Positions 1-5,510 of a DNA stretch of 18,277 bases are shown piece by piece (the stretch's first letter is position 1; every line of letters begins with the position of its first letter). The notes under the pieces were generated by a model, which did not search any database, had not been told where the DNA came from, and saw only the letters and a program-made list of their open reading frames with translations. This DNA is from Gallionella sp. UBA4737 (GTDB taxonomy: Bacteria > Pseudomonadota > Gammaproteobacteria > Burkholderiales > Gallionellaceae). The stretch spans positions 22,700-40,976 of the forward strand of contig DHIV01000006.1 in assembly GCA_002403995.1 (NCBI GenBank), given 5' to 3'. A program made the position numbers and the translations under genes.

Positions 1-411
1 GGCGGCACCTATCTGGTGATGGAAGGCCCGCAGTTCTCCAGCCTCGCGGAATCCGAGCTGTACCGCTCGTGGCAGTGCGACGTGATCGGCATGACCAACA
101 TGCCGGAAGCCAAGCTCGCGCGCGAAGCCGAGATCTGCTACGCCACCGTCGCGATGGTGACCGACTACGACTGCTGGCATCCCAATCATGATGACGTGAC
201 GGTGGATGCGATCGTGAAAGTATTACTGGCAAACGCCGACAAGGCGCGCGCGCTGGTGAAGAGCGTCGCGCCTCGTATCCATTCCGATGCAAGCGCTGGT
301 GAGTGCGGTTGCCGCAGCGCGTTGCAACACGCGATCATCACTGCGCCCGAAGCACGCGATGCGGCGATGATCGAGAAGCTGTCCGCTATCGCCGGGCGGA
401 TGTTGAAATGA
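1..411 (+). CDS. mtnP: S-methyl-5'-thioadenosine phosphorylase, 3' half (partial)
   Basis: The reading frame is open from base 1 and ends at the TGA at 409-411, leaving 136 C-terminal residues; the start lies outside the window. MtnP phosphorolyses methylthioadenosine (MTA), a by-product of polyamine and related SAM-dependent synthesis, to adenine and 5-methylthioribose-1-phosphate in the cytoplasm. Visible family signatures are MEGPQFSSLAES near the beginning (phosphate and ribose region), then NMPEAKLAREAEICYA and AMVTDYDCW. These closely match the same blocks of human MTAP, and the DYDCW context is typical of MTA phosphorylases rather than general purine nucleoside phosphorylases. The next gene, apt, would recycle the released adenine, and mtnA further downstream uses the sugar phosphate. 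The family is usually about 245-290 residues, so roughly half is seen. A close paralogue that accepts methylthioinosine cannot be excluded from this part alone. Confidence 0.93.
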   Translation, partial: GGTYLVMEGPQFSSLAESELYRSWQCDVIGMTNMPEAKLAREAEICYATVAMVTDYDCWHPNHDDVTVDAIVKVLLANADKARALVKSVAPRIHSDASAGECGCRSALQHAIITAPEARDAAMIEKLSAIAGRMLK

Positions 412-414
412 TAA

Positions 415-473
415 TTGTAGGAGCGGGCCATGCCCGCGAACAGACTTATCGCGGGCATGGCCCGCTCCTACAA
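415..473. repeat. REP-like palindrome, 25-bp perfect arms
   Basis: Perfect inverted repeat between mtnP and apt. The arms are at 415-439 and 449-473, with core GTAGGAGCGGGCCATGCCCG, and they enclose a 9-nt loop. The transcript would form a very stable hairpin, but no T-run follows, so it is not a canonical terminator. The same core recurs in altered form at 5370-5450, which shows it is a dispersed element. It may act as an attenuator or RNA-stability element between the two genes. Confidence 0.9.
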
Positions 474-515
474 ATGATGTATAGCAATTTGCTCTCTGAA
501 TAGTAAGGAAGCGAT

Positions 516-1043
516 ATGACGATAAAATCCAAAATTAGAACCGTTCCCCACTATCCCAAGCAGGGCATCCAGTTCCGCGACATCACCACGCTGCTCAAGG
601 ACCCGGCAGGTTTTCGCGCCACCGTGGATGAACTGGTGGCCCGCTACAAGGACGTGAAGATCGACAAGATCGCCGGCATCGAGTCCCGAGGTTTTATTTT
701 GGGCGCGCCGCTGGCTTACGCGCTGAACAAGGGCTTCATCCCGATCCGCAAAAAAGGCAAGTTGCCCGCCGCAACCATAGGCCACGACTACGCACTCGAA
801 TACGGCACCGACCGCATCGAGATCCACACCGATGCGATCCAAAAAGGCGACCGCGTGCTGCTGGTGGACGACCTGATCGCCACCGGCGGCACCGCGGAAG
901 CCGCCTGCACGCTGATAGCCAAGATGGGCGGCAAGATCGTCGAATGCTGCTTCATCATAGACCTGCCGGACATTGGCGGACGCGCGCGGCTGGAGAAGCA
1001 TGGCCATAAAGTTTTCGCGCTGTGCGAGTTTGAGGGAGATTAG
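516..1043 (+). CDS. apt: Adenine phosphoribosyltransferase
   Basis: Apt is a cytoplasmic purine-salvage enzyme that converts adenine plus PRPP to AMP and pyrophosphate. The 175-residue product has the normal family length. The type I PRTase PRPP-binding motif is VLLVDDLIATGGT at residues 114-126. The N-terminal PYPKQGIQFRDIT (13-25) and AGIESRGFI (53-61) are typical bacterial Apt blocks. The ATG at 516 is supported by an AAGGA ribosome-binding site at 505-509. It follows mtnP, whose reaction releases adenine, so the pair forms a logical salvage unit, although a large palindrome separates them. Its 3' end is 6 bp from the next start, so the two AT-rich genes downstream probably share its transcript. 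Confidence 0.97.
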   Translation: MTIKSKIRTVPHYPKQGIQFRDITTLLKDPAGFRATVDELVARYKDVKIDKIAGIESRGFILGAPLAYALNKGFIPIRKKGKLPAATIGHDYALEYGTDRIEIHTDAIQKGDRVLLVDDLIATGGTAEAACTLIAKMGGKIVECCFIIDLPDIGGRARLEKHGHKVFALCEFEGD

Positions 1044-1049
1044 TGAAAA

Positions 1050-1556
1050 ATGAGTAAAAAAATAATTCAAGAATTAACTTCAATTCAAGGACTAAAAATT
1101 GAATGTCCTAGCTGCTCCGAAGAATTTTCCTTAAAGCGTGGGAAACTTTTCAATATGTATGATGCATATCCGCCAAATGTTCTGAAAATATTGAAAGAGC
1201 GGATGGTGTCTGTAAATTTGTTAAGGAGAGAGCTGGACGAAAGAAAGAGCCTTCTAGTAGAAAATAAAAAGAAAAAACCTGAGAAAATTGAAACATCTGC
1301 TCGCGCCAGTAATTTTGGGAAGATTAGCGAGCAAATATTACCTGCCTTCATTACGTTCCCTTATAAACAAGAAGAATGCCGAGTTTTGCTCATGCCAATT
1401 GATTACTTGGTTTTTGCAGGTATTGCAAAAAATAATAAAGTAGAACAAATAAAATTCGTAGATGTTAAAACTGGTCAAGGTCAGCTTGATAAAAGACAGC
1501 GCCAAATCCAAGATCGTATCTTGGAAGGAAAAATTAAACACAAGGTGATAGATTGA
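1050..1556 (+). CDS. Holliday-junction-resolvase-related endonuclease (PD-(D/E)XK type) with N-terminal CxxC
   Basis: The 168-residue product resembles the bacterial family described as endonuclease related to archaeal Holliday junction resolvase (Endonuc_Holl). Matching C-terminal blocks, in order, are GKISEQ (90-95), MPIDYLVFAG (115-124), IKFVDVKTG (134-142) and LDKRQRQIQDRI (146-157). The likely nuclease residues are E94, D118, D138 and K140, with D-x-K in place of the more usual E-x-K. Instead of the N-terminal membrane helix I associate with this family, it begins with CPSC (C19, C22), a possible half metal site, then a charged lysine-rich linker around 50-82. The ATG at 1050 lies 6 bp after apt, with a GGGAG-like site inside the apt end. 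Codon use is AT-rich, unlike apt and mtnA, suggesting transfer. The stop overlaps the next start by 4 nt. Nuclease activity is inferred from motifs only. Confidence 0.72.
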   Translation: MSKKIIQELTSIQGLKIECPSCSEEFSLKRGKLFNMYDAYPPNVLKILKERMVSVNLLRRELDERKSLLVENKKKKPEKIETSARASNFGKISEQILPAFITFPYKQEECRVLLMPIDYLVFAGIAKNNKVEQIKFVDVKTGQGQLDKRQRQIQDRILEGKIKHKVID

Positions 1557-2215
1557 GCACGCTGACGAAAACTATCGAAGGCGTACAGGAAATACTCGTT
1601 ATTTGTCCTTGTTGTGGCGATATTTTTCGACTTGTAGATGGAAAACTGATATTCCCAAAAAAACCTCCCAAGGCTTGTGAGTACCTCAATCTTGTTGGGC
1701 TTGAAAATAAGCTTGCCAGAGAAGATGGTTTATTAAGCTCTTCAGAATTTGAGTTTGATGAAGCGCTAAATGCGCAGAGGCAGCAACTAACAGAGCAGGG
1801 GCGAAAGCAAGCAAAACAATCATTAAAGGAAATTGATCCAATATTTTCGGGGGCTGGAGTTGATCCGCAAGACGTTAAAGTCATCTTCGATCCAGTTGAA
1901 TACGTGGTATTTCACGGGCTTGCATCTGAAAGTGGAGTTCAGTTTATCGAGTTTATTAGCAGGTCTCCCAATAGTAAAAGACAAGAAGCGTTAATTGAAT
2001 CAATTAGTAAAACCATAAAAAATGGCGATGTTGAATTTGAAACACTCCGCATGCGAAATGATGGTTCGTTTGACGTGGAAGTGGGTGGCGTGAAAAAGAT
2101 TACAGCAAAGACAATTGCTAAAAATGAGCGAGAATATTTAGAAGAGCCTGTTTATGATGATGAGTTGGATTCGATGTTGGACGAAGCACGACATCATAAT
2201 TCTCACGAGAATTGA
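1553..2215 (+). CDS. Divergent paralogue of the preceding resolvase-like protein, catalytic lysine missing
   Basis: The 220-residue product has the same layout as its upstream neighbour: a CPCC site (C18, C21), a charged middle, then DPVEYVVFHG (113-122), VQFIEFISR (129-137) and a basic helix with KRQEALIESISK (142-153). These align with PIDYLVFAG, IKFVDVKTG and KRQRQIQDRI of the first gene. Where the first has D-V-K, this one has E133-F134-I135, so the PD-(D/E)XK lysine is lost; the earlier aspartate is E116. A C-terminal extension of about 55 residues follows. The start is TTG at 1553, overlapping the upstream TGA by 4 nt, with AAGGTG at 1542-1547 as the ribosome-binding site, so translation is probably coupled. 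It may be a regulatory or DNA-binding partner of the first protein; this role is inference. Like its neighbour it is AT-rich. Confidence 0.6.
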   Translation: MSTLTKTIEGVQEILVICPCCGDIFRLVDGKLIFPKKPPKACEYLNLVGLENKLAREDGLLSSSEFEFDEALNAQRQQLTEQGRKQAKQSLKEIDPIFSGAGVDPQDVKVIFDPVEYVVFHGLASESGVQFIEFISRSPNSKRQEALIESISKTIKNGDVEFETLRMRNDGSFDVEVGGVKKITAKTIAKNEREYLEEPVYDDELDSMLDEARHHNSHEN

Positions 2216-2247
2216 TTCGATATATTGTTCAGTAAGCGAAAAGTTCT

Positions 2248-3324
2248 ATGAAAATCAACGGTACCCCCTATCGCACCATCTGGCCCACCGCCGACAACCA
2301 AGCGGTGGAGATCATCGACCAGACCAAGCTCCCGCACATCTTCACCACGCTGCGCCTGGACACGATGCGCGATGCGGAGCGCGCGATCAAGGATATGCAA
2401 GTGCGCGGCGCGCCGCTGATCGGCGTGACGGGGGCCTATGGTGTGGCGTTGTCTATGAAGCATCATGCTTCGGATGCGGCTCTGAAGGCGAGCTGCGACA
2501 TGTTGCTAAAGGCGCGTCCGACGGCGGTGAACCTGCGCTGGGGTGTGGAACGGATGCGCGCTTTTCTTTCGCCTCTGCCTGAAAGCGAACGCGCTGCGGC
2601 GGCGTGGCAGGAAGCGGCGCGCATCGCCGACGAGGATGTGAAAATCAATGCGAGCATAGGCCAGTATGGCAGCGAGTTGATCAGCGCGATGCATGAAAAG
2701 AACAATGACACTGTGAACATCCTCACCCATTGCAACGCCGGCTGGCTGGCGACGGTGGACTGGGGCACGGCGCTGGCGCCGATCTACAAGGCGTTCGACG
2801 CGGGCATCCCTTTGCATGTATGGGTGGACGAGACCCGCCCGCGCAACCAGGGCGCGAGCCTCACCGCGTGGGAACTGGGCCAGCACGGCGTGCCGCATAC
2901 GGTGATCGCGGACAACACCGGCGGGCATCTGATGCAGCACGGCATGGTGGACATGGCCATCGTCGGCTGCGACCGCGTCACCGCGCGCGGCGATGTGTGC
3001 AACAAGATCGGTACCTATTTGAAAGCACTGGCCGCGCATGACAACGGCGTGCCATTCTACGTCGCGCTGCCGACGCCGACGATAGACTGGACGCTGCAGG
3101 ACGGCGTGAAGGAAATCCCCATCGAGGAACGCGCGGCGGAAGAGGTGACGCATATCTCCGGGCTGTGCGAGGATGGGCAGGTGCGCACGGTGCGGCTTAC
3201 CCCAGAAAATTCGCGCGCCGCCAACTACGGCTTCGACGTGACCCCGGCGCGGTTGGTGACGGGGTTGATCACCGAGCGCGGCGTGGTGGCGGCGGAAGCG
3301 GGGGCGATGCGGGTGCTGAATTAA
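2248..3324 (+). CDS. mtnA: S-methyl-5-thioribose-1-phosphate isomerase
   Basis: MtnA isomerises the aldose 5-methylthioribose-1-phosphate to methylthioribulose-1-phosphate in MTA salvage. The 358-residue length is normal. Family blocks are VRGAPLIGVTGAYG (52-65), NILTHCNAGWLAT (157-169) with the catalytic cysteine C162, DETRPRNQGASLTAWEL (194-210), DNTGGHLM (222-229) and IVGCDRV (238-244) with the catalytic aspartate D242. The ATG at 2248 lies 32 bp after the second resolvase-like gene and has no strong Shine-Dalgarno sequence. GC-rich codon use matches apt and mtnP, which supports a native block interrupted by the two AT-rich genes. The aldolase downstream would use its product. MtnA shares ancestry with eIF2B subunits, but the motifs here are those of the isomerase. 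Confidence 0.96.
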   Translation: MKINGTPYRTIWPTADNQAVEIIDQTKLPHIFTTLRLDTMRDAERAIKDMQVRGAPLIGVTGAYGVALSMKHHASDAALKASCDMLLKARPTAVNLRWGVERMRAFLSPLPESERAAAAWQEAARIADEDVKINASIGQYGSELISAMHEKNNDTVNILTHCNAGWLATVDWGTALAPIYKAFDAGIPLHVWVDETRPRNQGASLTAWELGQHGVPHTVIADNTGGHLMQHGMVDMAIVGCDRVTARGDVCNKIGTYLKALAAHDNGVPFYVALPTPTIDWTLQDGVKEIPIEERAAEEVTHISGLCEDGQVRTVRLTPENSRAANYGFDVTPARLVTGLITERGVVAAEAGAMRVLN

Positions 3325-3328
3325 CGCA

Positions 3329-3348
3329 GGTCGGTATGTATACCGACC
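3329..3348. repeat. Short hairpin immediately after mtnA
   Basis: The arms GGTCGGTA (3329-3336) and TACCGACC (3341-3348) pair perfectly around a TGTA loop, starting 4 bp after the mtnA stop. No T-run follows, so intrinsic termination is doubtful. It may protect the 3' end of the mtnA message. Confidence 0.6.
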
Positions 3349-3357
3349 GAATGGATT

Positions 3358-3431
3358 TCACGCGGAGTCGCGGAGACGCAGAGGAAATGCAAAGCAGAAG
3401 CGGAGTTGATTTTCTCCGCGGCTCCGCGTGA
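3358..3431. repeat. Inverted repeat of the CGCGGAG...CTCCGCG type
   Basis: The arms at 3358-3374 (TCACGCGGAGTCGCGGA) and 3415-3431 pair over 17 bp with one T/G mismatch, which is tolerable in RNA. The middle is a purine-rich spacer with GGAGACGCAGAGG. The form resembles widespread intergenic repeats of proteobacteria (known from experience, not searched). It fills most of the 156-bp gap between mtnA and the aldolase. Confidence 0.75.
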
Positions 3432-3480
3432 TAACCAGAACTTTCTTGGTGCTTTATCCCAACTTGAGGGGTTTTTGTAA

Positions 3481-4125
3481 ATGAACGAAAACGAATTCCG
3501 TAGCGAACTGTTGCGCATTGCGAAGTGCCTGGATGAGCAGGGTCTGAACCGCGGCACATCCGGCAATCTTTCCGCGAGATACGGCGAGGGTATGCTGATC
3601 ACGCCTTCCGGCATGGGCGCGGAGGGACTCAGTGAAGACGATATCGTGTTCGTGCACATGGACGGGACATCGCGCGGACGCTGGCAACCTTCCAGCGAGT
3701 GGCTGTTCCATCGCGATATATTCGCGCAGCGCGCGGATGCGGGCGCGGTAGTGCATACCCATTCGGTCGCGGCGACCGCACTGGCCTGTTTGCGCAAGGA
3801 CATCCCGCCATTCCACTACATGATCGCGTTGATCGGCGGCGACAATATCCGCTGCGCGCAGTACGCGACCTTCGGCACGCAGGAATTATCCGACAACGCG
3901 CTGATCGCACTGAAAGACCGCAAGGCCTGCCTGCTGGCGAACCACGGCATGATCGCGGCGGGCAAAGATCTTCATGAAGCGTTCAAGATCACCGTCGAAG
4001 TCGAGACGCTCAGCGAGATGTATCTGCGCGCATTGCAGGCCGGGGAGCCGGTGTTGCTGACGGCGGAGGAATTCCGAGCGGCTCAGGAACGGTTCGCCAG
4101 CTATGGCAAACCGTCGCGCGGCTAA
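3481..4125 (+). CDS. Class II aldolase, L-fuculose-1-phosphate aldolase / methylthioribulose-1-phosphate aldolase type
   Basis: This zinc-dependent class II aldolase has 214 residues. GTSGNLSAR is at 25-33, ITPSGM at 40-45, PSSEW at 70-74, VVHTHS at 90-95 and ANHGMIAAGKDL at 153-164. The zinc ligands H92, H94 and H155 and the catalytic E73 fall at the same residue numbers as in E. coli FucA. Beside mtnP, apt and mtnA, the likely substrate is 5-methylthioribulose-1-phosphate. Cleavage would give DHAP and methylthioacetaldehyde, as described for the Ald2 enzyme of the DHAP shunt in Rhodospirillum rubrum and some E. coli. The alternative is an MtnB dehydratase of the classical methionine salvage pathway, but FucA-like residues such as FHYMIALIGGD fit an aldolase better. 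The ATG at 3481 has GAGGGG at 3466-3471. Substrate is inferred from context. Confidence 0.85.
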   Translation: MNENEFRSELLRIAKCLDEQGLNRGTSGNLSARYGEGMLITPSGMGAEGLSEDDIVFVHMDGTSRGRWQPSSEWLFHRDIFAQRADAGAVVHTHSVAATALACLRKDIPPFHYMIALIGGDNIRCAQYATFGTQELSDNALIALKDRKACLLANHGMIAAGKDLHEAFKITVEVETLSEMYLRALQAGEPVLLTAEEFRAAQERFASYGKPSRG

Positions 4126-4148
4126 AGACATACAGGGCGGCACAACGC

Positions 4149-4499
4149 ATGGCAAAAGACCCGACCGATTACAGCACCGTCGATTTCATCCCGCCCGAGC
4201 TGAACGTGACGCGCGGGCAGGTGTTGATGGACCGCCAACGCCATATCGCGATCGTCGCGAAGCGGGGCAAGGCCAGTGCGCATCTTGTGCACGTGAAGTC
4301 GGGTGTGTTGAAGTTGACCAGGCACACCGCCGGAGAAATCATTGCAGAGTGGTCGGATGCCGACTATCCGTTCGACCGGGCGGTGGCCAGGTTGCTGGAA
4401 CTGGGCAAGCAGCACGGCATCACCGATGCGGCGCGCGATGCGCTGGAAGAGCTGGTCAGGGCGGGCCGCGAGCCCAGGCAACATAAGCTGTTTGGCTGA
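4149..4499 (+). CDS. Small uncharacterised protein downstream of the aldolase
   Basis: I do not recognise this 116-residue product. It is soluble, with no signal peptide or membrane segment and no cysteine. It opens with MAKDPTDYSTVDFIPPEL, followed by a basic beta-rich stretch (RHIAIVAKRGKASAHLVHV, about 31-49), then TRHTAGEIIAEWSDADYPFD and two predicted C-terminal helices ending in RQHKLFG. Its codon use is GC-rich at third positions like the aldolase, and it starts 23 bp after the aldolase stop on the same strand, so co-transcription is likely. The ribosome-binding site is weak (AGGGCGG around 4134-4140). It could be an accessory of the salvage pathway, but nothing in the sequence proves this. 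The gene itself looks real from codon use and placement. Confidence 0.7.
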   Translation: MAKDPTDYSTVDFIPPELNVTRGQVLMDRQRHIAIVAKRGKASAHLVHVKSGVLKLTRHTAGEIIAEWSDADYPFDRAVARLLELGKQHGITDAARDALEELVRAGREPRQHKLFG

Positions 4500-4584
4500 C
4501 ATGCCGATCGGGAAAACCGCTTCATTCACGAAGCCGTTTGGCCTCTGGCAGATATCTCCATGAAGAGAAGCTTCAGCCGGAATT

Positions 4585-4659
4585 TGGTGTCCTCGACAGG
4601 AATCGAACCTGTAATTGACCCTTAGGAGGGGCCGGTTATATCCATTTAACTACGGGGAC
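4585..4659 (-). tRNA. tRNA-Arg (anticodon CCT)
   Basis: The - strand folds into a full cloverleaf of 75 nt with encoded CCA at the 3' end. Seen on that strand: acceptor GTCCCCG with CGAGGAC, D stem GTTA/TAAC, anticodon stem GGCCC/GGGTC around loop CTCCTAA (anticodon CCT, reading AGG), and T arm ACAGG-TTCGATT-CCTGT. It is very similar to E. coli argW. One oddity is an apparent C5-A68 mismatch in the acceptor stem. There is no integrase gene or duplicated tRNA 3' end nearby. Confidence 0.95.
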
Positions 4660-4669
4660 AGCGGGGCGC

Positions 4670-4698
4670 ATTCTAACGGAAATTCGCAGCAATCAAAA
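4670..4698 (-). promoter_or_regulatory. Promoter of tRNA-Arg
   Basis: On the - strand a -10 box TAGAAT (4670-4675) lies 17 bp from a -35-like TTTTGA (4693-4698). Between the -10 box and the tRNA is the GC-rich stretch GCGCCCCGC, the sort of discriminator known from stringently controlled stable-RNA promoters. The position, about 10 bp before the tRNA 5' end, fits. Confidence 0.55.
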
Positions 4699-4756
4699 CC
4701 GCCACGCTGGTATCATGCGCGCATTGAGTGATGCCCCGGCGTTTGAGGAGTGTGAA

Positions 4757-5302
4757 ATGAAATGGTTCGCGGTTGTTGCGGCGCTGGTTGTCTTCGCCGC
4801 GTTGTTCGTGGCGCGCGCGGCGCGCTCCGGCGAGTTGCCGGAAGTGGGCAAGCCCGCTCCGGATTTCAATCTGCCCGACCAGAACGGCAAGCAGCACACC
4901 CTGCAGGATTATCGCGGCAAGTGGCTGGTGCTGTATTTCTATCCCAAGGACGATACGCCGGGCTGCACGCAGGAAGCCTGCGCGTTCCGCGACGACCTCA
5001 ACCAGATCACCGGGCTCGGCGCGCAAGTGGTGGGCGTGAGCGTGGACGATACCGACAGCCACGCGGAATTCGCCAAGAAATATCACCTGCCATTCCCGCT
5101 GCTGGCCGACAAGAGCACCGAAACGGCGGCGCGGTATGGCGCGCTGATGAATTTATGGCTGATCAAGTTCGCGCGGCGCTATACTTTTCTGATCGACCCG
5201 CAAGGCAACATCGGCAAAGTGTATCTGAGTGTGGAAACCTCGCGTCACTCAAAGCAGATTATCGATGATCTGAAAAAAGTAACATCGGGAGCAAAACTGT
5301 AA
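4757..5302 (+). CDS. bcp: Membrane-anchored peroxiredoxin, PrxQ/Bcp type
   Basis: This thiol peroxidase reduces hydrogen and organic peroxides with thioredoxin-like electron donors. In the 181-residue product, the peroxidatic and resolving cysteines are C70 and C75 in PKDDTPGCTQEACAFRD (63-79), the C-x4-C spacing of the PrxQ/BCP class. KPAPDFNLPDQNG (32-44) is the usual AhpC/TSA opening. Residues 4-20 are a hydrophobic helix, so the enzyme is probably anchored in the inner membrane facing the periplasm, or exported; cytoplasmic Bcp lacks this part. The ATG at 4757 was chosen because GAGGAG at 4745-4750 precedes it with 6-nt spacing and the signal-like helix begins at once. An in-frame ATG at 4715 would add 14 residues ahead of that site. 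It is probably a single-gene unit. Confidence 0.93.
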   Translation: MKWFAVVAALVVFAALFVARAARSGELPEVGKPAPDFNLPDQNGKQHTLQDYRGKWLVLYFYPKDDTPGCTQEACAFRDDLNQITGLGAQVVGVSVDDTDSHAEFAKKYHLPFPLLADKSTETAARYGALMNLWLIKFARRYTFLIDPQGNIGKVYLSVETSRHSKQIIDDLKKVTSGAKL

Positions 5303-5345
5303 TTCCGGTTTGCGTTACAAATGAAAATAACTTTAGAGGAATGTC

Positions 5346-5450
5346 CGAAAAACTTTTTGCCGGGCACCCGTAGGAGCGGGCCATGCCCGCGAAAAAGTGT
5401 TCGCGGGCACGAAAAACTATTGTCCGGGCACCCGCATGGCCCGCTCCTGC
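5346..5450. repeat. Rearranged second copy of the GTAGGAGCGGGCCATG palindrome
   Basis: The element starts at 5370 with GTAGGAGCGGGCCATGCCCG and forms an inner hairpin (TGCCCGCGAA/TTCGCGGGCA, about 5384-5409). Its right arm is interrupted after the TCGCGGGCA at 5401-5409 and resumes as GCATGGCCCGCTCCTGC at 5434-5450. The interrupting 25 bp (5410-5434) match 22 of 25 bases of the segment just left of the element (5346-5370; both end CCGGGCACCCG). The remaining sequence between the peroxiredoxin and uup (5303-5510) shows no gene. Confidence 0.82.
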
Positions 5451-5510
5451 ATTCCATCTAGACTACATTCGACTGTTTTTATCAACTTATCTTTTCAGAA
5501 AAAATAATCT

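Noticed and set aside
468..1070. Open frame of 200 codons opposite apt
   Set aside because: Mirror of a well-supported apt; its start lies in the next gene and its composition is that of an antisense frame.
4585..4659. tRNA-Arg as an integration site for a genomic island
   Set aside because: No integrase gene lies beside it and no duplicated tRNA 3' end was seen in the window.
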